Of a DNA stretch of 64,000 nucleotides, positions 61,264 to 64,000 are shown one piece after another (the stretch's first letter is position 1; every line of letters begins with the position of its first letter). Origin of the DNA: Desulfuromonadales bacterium. Its GTDB lineage: Bacteria > Desulfobacterota > Desulfuromonadia > Desulfuromonadales > JAGXHI01. Under the pieces are notes generated by a model that saw only the letters and a program-made list of their open reading frames with translations, ran no database searches and had not been told where the DNA came from. Both the position numbers and the translations under genes were made by a program. The stretch covers positions 39,998 to 103,997 of the forward strand of contig JAGXHI010000046.1 of NCBI GenBank assembly GCA_024636295.1, read 5' to 3'.

Positions 61264-61641
61264 TTATTCGGAAGAATCTCCGGAAGGCTTTCCCTCTTCC
61301 TCCTCTGGTGGAGTTTCAGAGCGAATGTTCTCAATTTCCTCCTCCAGAGTAGCAGCGGACTGCTTGAGGGAGTCCAGCTTTCGGAAGAGAAGTTGGACAT
61401 CTTCATTCGTCAGAATATCCGTTTCTCCTTCCTGGCGACGATCGTCGATCAATTTGCCGAGGTCCGCATGAAAAGAGGAAATTTTCTTGTGAATGGAAGC
61501 CAGATCGATTTTCTTCTGGACGATCTTTTTATACTGGTTGGCTCGAAAAGTGGCCGAATGAAACGTTTTCCTGGTGGCTCCCCAGATCTTTTCCCCGGAC
61601 CCTTTCAATCCTTCCGGCGATTGATCGTTCTGCTCGGTCAT
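61264..61641 (-). CDS. Small coiled-coil protein of unknown function
   Basis: The protein has 125 residues from MTEQNDQSPE, preceded by GGAGG at good distance; upstream codons to 61713 are not supported. It is helical and charged: FRANQYKKIVQKKIDLASIHKKISSFHADLGKLI and VQLLFRKLDSLKQSAATLEEEIENI are likely coiled coils, and the C-terminus is Glu-rich. No cysteine, signal peptide or membrane segment is seen. It may be a structural or adaptor protein; no function is assigned. Confidence 0.65.
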   Translation of the reverse strand: MTEQNDQSPEGLKGSGEKIWGATRKTFHSATFRANQYKKIVQKKIDLASIHKKISSFHADLGKLIDDRRQEGETDILTNEDVQLLFRKLDSLKQSAATLEEEIENIRSETPPEEEEGKPSGDSSE

Positions 61642-61840
61642 GATAAAAAACCTCCATTTCCATTGGATTAAATCTAGAGTAAATATATCATCTCCCCCTT
61701 CGCCGTCAATCATTACCAGCGGTGGATTCTTGAATGGGTGGTTCTTTAATGTTGCCGGACAGGAGGGTTTGGTTTAAAATTACCTAAATAATTTTTATGA
61801 TTTCGACAGACGATATCCACGACCATTCAGGAGGACAAGA

Positions 61841-62782
61841 ATGACGGAGCCGGGGAAAACCAAGTTCCAGATCGATCTAAGGCGCTATCTACGGGAGAGA
61901 AATGAAAACAGGGACCTCACCCGGCTTATCTGTGAACTTGCTGAAGCTTCAAAATATGTCATAAATTCCATCCGCACCGGTGATCTGGGGGTTGCGGGGA
62001 CATCCAACCTCTATGGTGAGCAGCAACTGGCCCTGGACGTTCTCTCGGACCGGATCATCCGCAAGAGGCTGATTCACTCCGGAGTGGTGGCAAATATGGT
62101 TTCCGAAGAGACCGCCGACATTATTCCGGTATCTCCGGATTGCGAGGAGAAATATTCAGTGGCCTTCGATCCCCTGGACGGATCCTCACTGGTGGATGTT
62201 AATCTGGCTGTGGGCACAATAATCTCGATTTATAAAGGATGCGAACTTTTCCAGGCCGGTCGCAATCAGGTTGCCGCCATGTACATCCTGTACGGCCCCC
62301 GCACCACAATGGTATATTCCACCGGAAACGGCGTACATGAGTTCGCCATGAACCAGCTGATGGAATATACGCTCGTGCAGGAAAATATACAGGTGGAACC
62401 CCGCGGAAGTATCTATTCCCCAGGGGGGCAGCGGAACAAATATTCCCCGGGGACCGAAAAGTTTGTCCGGAATCTCGAAGAAAGCGGAGCCAAGCTCCGT
62501 TACAGCGGAGGATTTGTCCCGGATATAAATCAGATCCTGATCAAGGGTCGGGGCGTTTTTCTCTACCCGCACCTCCAGGACGCTCCCAATGGGAAACTGC
62601 GTCTTCTGTTCGAGCTGAATCCCATGGCCTTCCTGATGGAACAGGCCGGCGGAGCGGCCTCTACCGGACGGCAGCGGATTCTCGATATCGTCCCGGGAAG
62701 CATTGACGACAGGGCGCCGGTATTTATCGGATGTCGGGAGGAAGTGGCCCGTGCGGAGGAATACATCGCCGCTGAAGGGTAA
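61841..62782 (+). CDS. fbp: Fructose-1,6-bisphosphatase, class I
   Basis: The protein has 313 residues. It has VSEETADIIPV, the metal-site sequence VAFDPLDGSSLVDVNLAVGTIISIY (about 105-129), AAMYILYGPRTTMVYSTGNGVHEF and the ending GGAASTGRQRILDIVPGSIDDRAPVFIGCREEV. It hydrolyses fructose-1,6-bisphosphate in gluconeogenesis, as expected for a cell growing on acids. The start follows a GGAGGA ribosome-binding site. It is monocistronic, with a terminator downstream. Confidence 0.95.
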   Translation: MTEPGKTKFQIDLRRYLRERNENRDLTRLICELAEASKYVINSIRTGDLGVAGTSNLYGEQQLALDVLSDRIIRKRLIHSGVVANMVSEETADIIPVSPDCEEKYSVAFDPLDGSSLVDVNLAVGTIISIYKGCELFQAGRNQVAAMYILYGPRTTMVYSTGNGVHEFAMNQLMEYTLVQENIQVEPRGSIYSPGGQRNKYSPGTEKFVRNLEESGAKLRYSGGFVPDINQILIKGRGVFLYPHLQDAPNGKLRLLFELNPMAFLMEQAGGAASTGRQRILDIVPGSIDDRAPVFIGCREEVARAEEYIAAEG

Positions 62783-62797
62783 TCCAGCATGGCGGAA

Positions 62798-62841
62798 AAC
62801 GCAAAAAGCCCGAAGATTTCGCTTCGGGCTTTTTGCGTTTC
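62798..62841. terminator. Bidirectional intrinsic terminator
   Basis: AAACGCAAAAAGCCCGAAG and its complement around a 6-base loop form a 19-base stem. It separates the convergent fbp and ferredoxin oxidoreductase genes, with A/T tails on both sides. Confidence 0.9.
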
Positions 62842-62862
62842 GCAGGTGAATCGAAACCTCTT

Positions 62863-63411
62863 TTACTGCAGAAGTTCCTTTACCTTATCATATCCCAGAT
62901 TGTACGCTTTTTCGTTGAGTTCCATAAAAGCCTTGGGAACCCGCGCCAGAACAGCCTTGAGACCGGCGTCGCGCGAGACTACATCCGTCAGGGCTACCAT
63001 GGCGCCGAGGGCGACCACATTGGCCACGATTTCGCGACCGATTTCTTCCTTGGCGGTCCGCATGATCGGGAATTTGTAAGTCTTGAAATTGCCCTGAGGC
63101 TCTCTCGAAACGAATTCCGAATCAAGAAGAAGCAGACCGCCTTCCTTGATGCCGTTGGCATATTTGTCCGCCGCTTCCTGCGTCATGGCGAGGCAGGCGT
63201 CCACAACGGTAGCCTTGGGATAATCGATGGGTTCATCGGAGATGATAACTTCCGATTTGGAGGCTCCGCCGCGTGCCTCGGGACCATAGCTCTGGGACTG
63301 TACGGCGTTTTTCCCCTCGATAATTGAAGCGGCTTCGGCCAGAATAATACCCGCCGTGATCAGGCCCTGCCCACCCGCGCCGGAAAATCTGAGTTCAAAT
63401 CGTTCTGCCAT
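62863..63411 (-). CDS. korC: 2-oxoacid:ferredoxin oxidoreductase, gamma subunit
   Basis: The protein has 182 residues. FSGAGGQGLITAGIILAEAA at the start and SQSYGPEARGGASKSEVIISDEPIDYP are the hallmark of the gamma domain. It is encoded 28 bases after the beta subunit. The beta sequence style (see next entry) points to 2-oxoglutarate rather than pyruvate as substrate, but the alpha subunit lies outside the window. The enzyme makes or uses acyl-CoA with reduced ferredoxin. Confidence 0.9.
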   Translation of the reverse strand: MAERFELRFSGAGGQGLITAGIILAEAASIIEGKNAVQSQSYGPEARGGASKSEVIISDEPIDYPKATVVDACLAMTQEAADKYANGIKEGGLLLLDSEFVSREPQGNFKTYKFPIMRTAKEEIGREIVANVVALGAMVALTDVVSRDAGLKAVLARVPKAFMELNEKAYNLGYDKVKELLQ

Positions 63412-63439
63412 GATTCCAATCTCCTTGTTCGGTGGATGA

Positions 63440-64000
63440 TCAGGCGCCCTGCGCCCTGGCGATGACCTGAGCGTACTGCTCGCAATATTCGGGCTTCTCC
63501 TCCTGATAAAGCACGCCGGTGAGAATTTTCCCCTCGAGTTGCTCTGCAGTCATCTTGGAAGCGGCTGCCGCGGGCACGGCGACTTCCTTCAGCTTCTTCA
63601 TCATATCCACCACGGATCGAAACTTGTTGCGTCGGCCGTAAGTGGTGGGGCAGTCGTCAAGGACCTCGATCACTGCCATCCCCTTGTGCTTGATGCCCTG
63701 GGCGATCAGCTTGTCGATCTGGGTGGCATGGAAGGAGGTTGTCCGGGCAACAAATGTGGCCCCCGCGCCTATGGCCAGCTTGCTGATGTCGAAAATCGGA
63801 TCCGGATTGCCGTAAGGCGTCGTTGAGGCTTTTGCTCCGGTCGGCGTGGTCGGGGAGAACTGCCCTCCGGTCATGCCGAAGATGTAGTTGTTGAAGATGA
63901 CATAGGTCATGTCGATGTTGCGGCGGCAGGCGTGGACGAAGTGCCCCGCACCGATCGCGAAGGCATCGCCATCGCCGCCGAAGACGACGACTTCCAGTTC
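63440..64000 (-). CDS. korB: 2-oxoacid:ferredoxin oxidoreductase, beta subunit (partial)
   Basis: The frame is open to the window edge and gives 186 residues; the N-terminus is outside. It shows the ThDP-binding GGDGDAFAIGAGHFVHACRRNIDMTYVIFNNYIFGMTGGQFSPTTP, then GATFVARTTSFHATQIDKLI and FIEVLDDCPTTYGRRN-like sequence. This matches the KorB/2-oxoglutarate class. It is upstream of the gamma subunit in the same operon; alpha and delta subunits are expected beyond the edge. Confidence 0.88.
   Translation of the reverse strand, partial: ELEVVVFGGDGDAFAIGAGHFVHACRRNIDMTYVIFNNYIFGMTGGQFSPTTPTGAKASTTPYGNPDPIFDISKLAIGAGATFVARTTSFHATQIDKLIAQGIKHKGMAVIEVLDDCPTTYGRRNKFRSVVDMMKKLKEVAVPAAAASKMTAEQLEGKILTGVLYQEEKPEYCEQYAQVIARAQGA

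Noticed and set aside
61778..61796. AATTACC half-site upstream of fbp
   Set aside because: The second arm is AATTTTT, not GGTAATT, and the region is simply AT-rich.

Overview
The window (about 64 kb, moderately GC-rich by eye) looks like the chromosome of a strict anaerobe that lives by acyl-CoA chemistry. The gene content suggests a Desulfobacterota-like (former deltaproteobacterial) lineage, but there is no rRNA or ribosomal marker here to prove it. Supporting signs are several acyl-CoA dehydrogenases fed by ETF, CoA-transferases, a LutABC lactate-type oxidation set, a 2-oxoacid:ferredoxin oxidoreductase, a metallopterin enzyme of a type known only from anaerobes, and no O2-dependent enzyme. 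I found no tRNA, rRNA, CRISPR array or prophage.

Region 1 (1-5 kb) is mixed housekeeping. It holds a REC-PilZ regulator with a sigma-54-like promoter, two tandem zinc-ribbon proteins, a HIT protein, an ArsR repressor with its operator and divergent membrane gene, a secreted proline-rich protein and a SlyD-type isomerase. A 175-bp miniature transposable element has split a small membrane-protein gene directly behind arsR.

Region 2 (5.2-9.7 kb) is an anaerobic ergothioneine locus: a histidine methyltransferase (EgtD) overlapping a 1137-residue metallopterin oxidoreductase/cysteine desulfurase fusion. A second copy of the 175-bp element lies upstream of it.

Region 3 (10-20 kb) has a CBS protein, an XRE/MmyB-type regulator, a MaoC hydratase-SDR-thiolase operon, a CoA-transferase/GNAT fusion, an ACAD10/11-type acyl-CoA dehydrogenase and ETF beta and alpha.

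Region 4 (20.1-30.5 kb, all minus strand) is one apparent operon: ThDP enzyme, LutA, LutB, LutC, acyl-CoA ligase, QueG-like iron-sulfur protein, ferredoxin-nitroreductase, enoyl-CoA hydratase and serine hydrolase. Region 5 (30.6-43 kb, minus strand) runs kinase-like phosphotransferase, two SDRs, biotin-dependent acyl-CoA carboxylase, dienoyl-CoA reductase-like flavoprotein, quinone oxidoreductase, VOC protein, MoxR ATPase and VWA protein.

Region 6 (43.7-61 kb) holds mostly plus-strand fatty-acid-type catabolic genes: SDR, acyl-CoA ligase, paired acyl-CoA dehydrogenases, thioesterases, a CoA-transferase, a further dehydrogenase-hydratase-dehydrogenase-kinase series and two histidine phosphatases. 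Region 7 (61-64 kb) has fructose-1,6-bisphosphatase and the gamma and beta subunits of a 2-oxoacid:ferredoxin oxidoreductase, which runs off the edge.

Two themes tie the window together. First, an unassigned palindrome (AATTACC-N5-GGTAATT and variants) recurs at four places, each between or just upstream of acyl-CoA genes, suggesting a local regulon. Second, two APH-fold kinases with ACAD10/11-type dehydrogenases suggest a phosphorylation-dependent route for 4-hydroxyacyl-CoA substrates, operating in an anaerobe.
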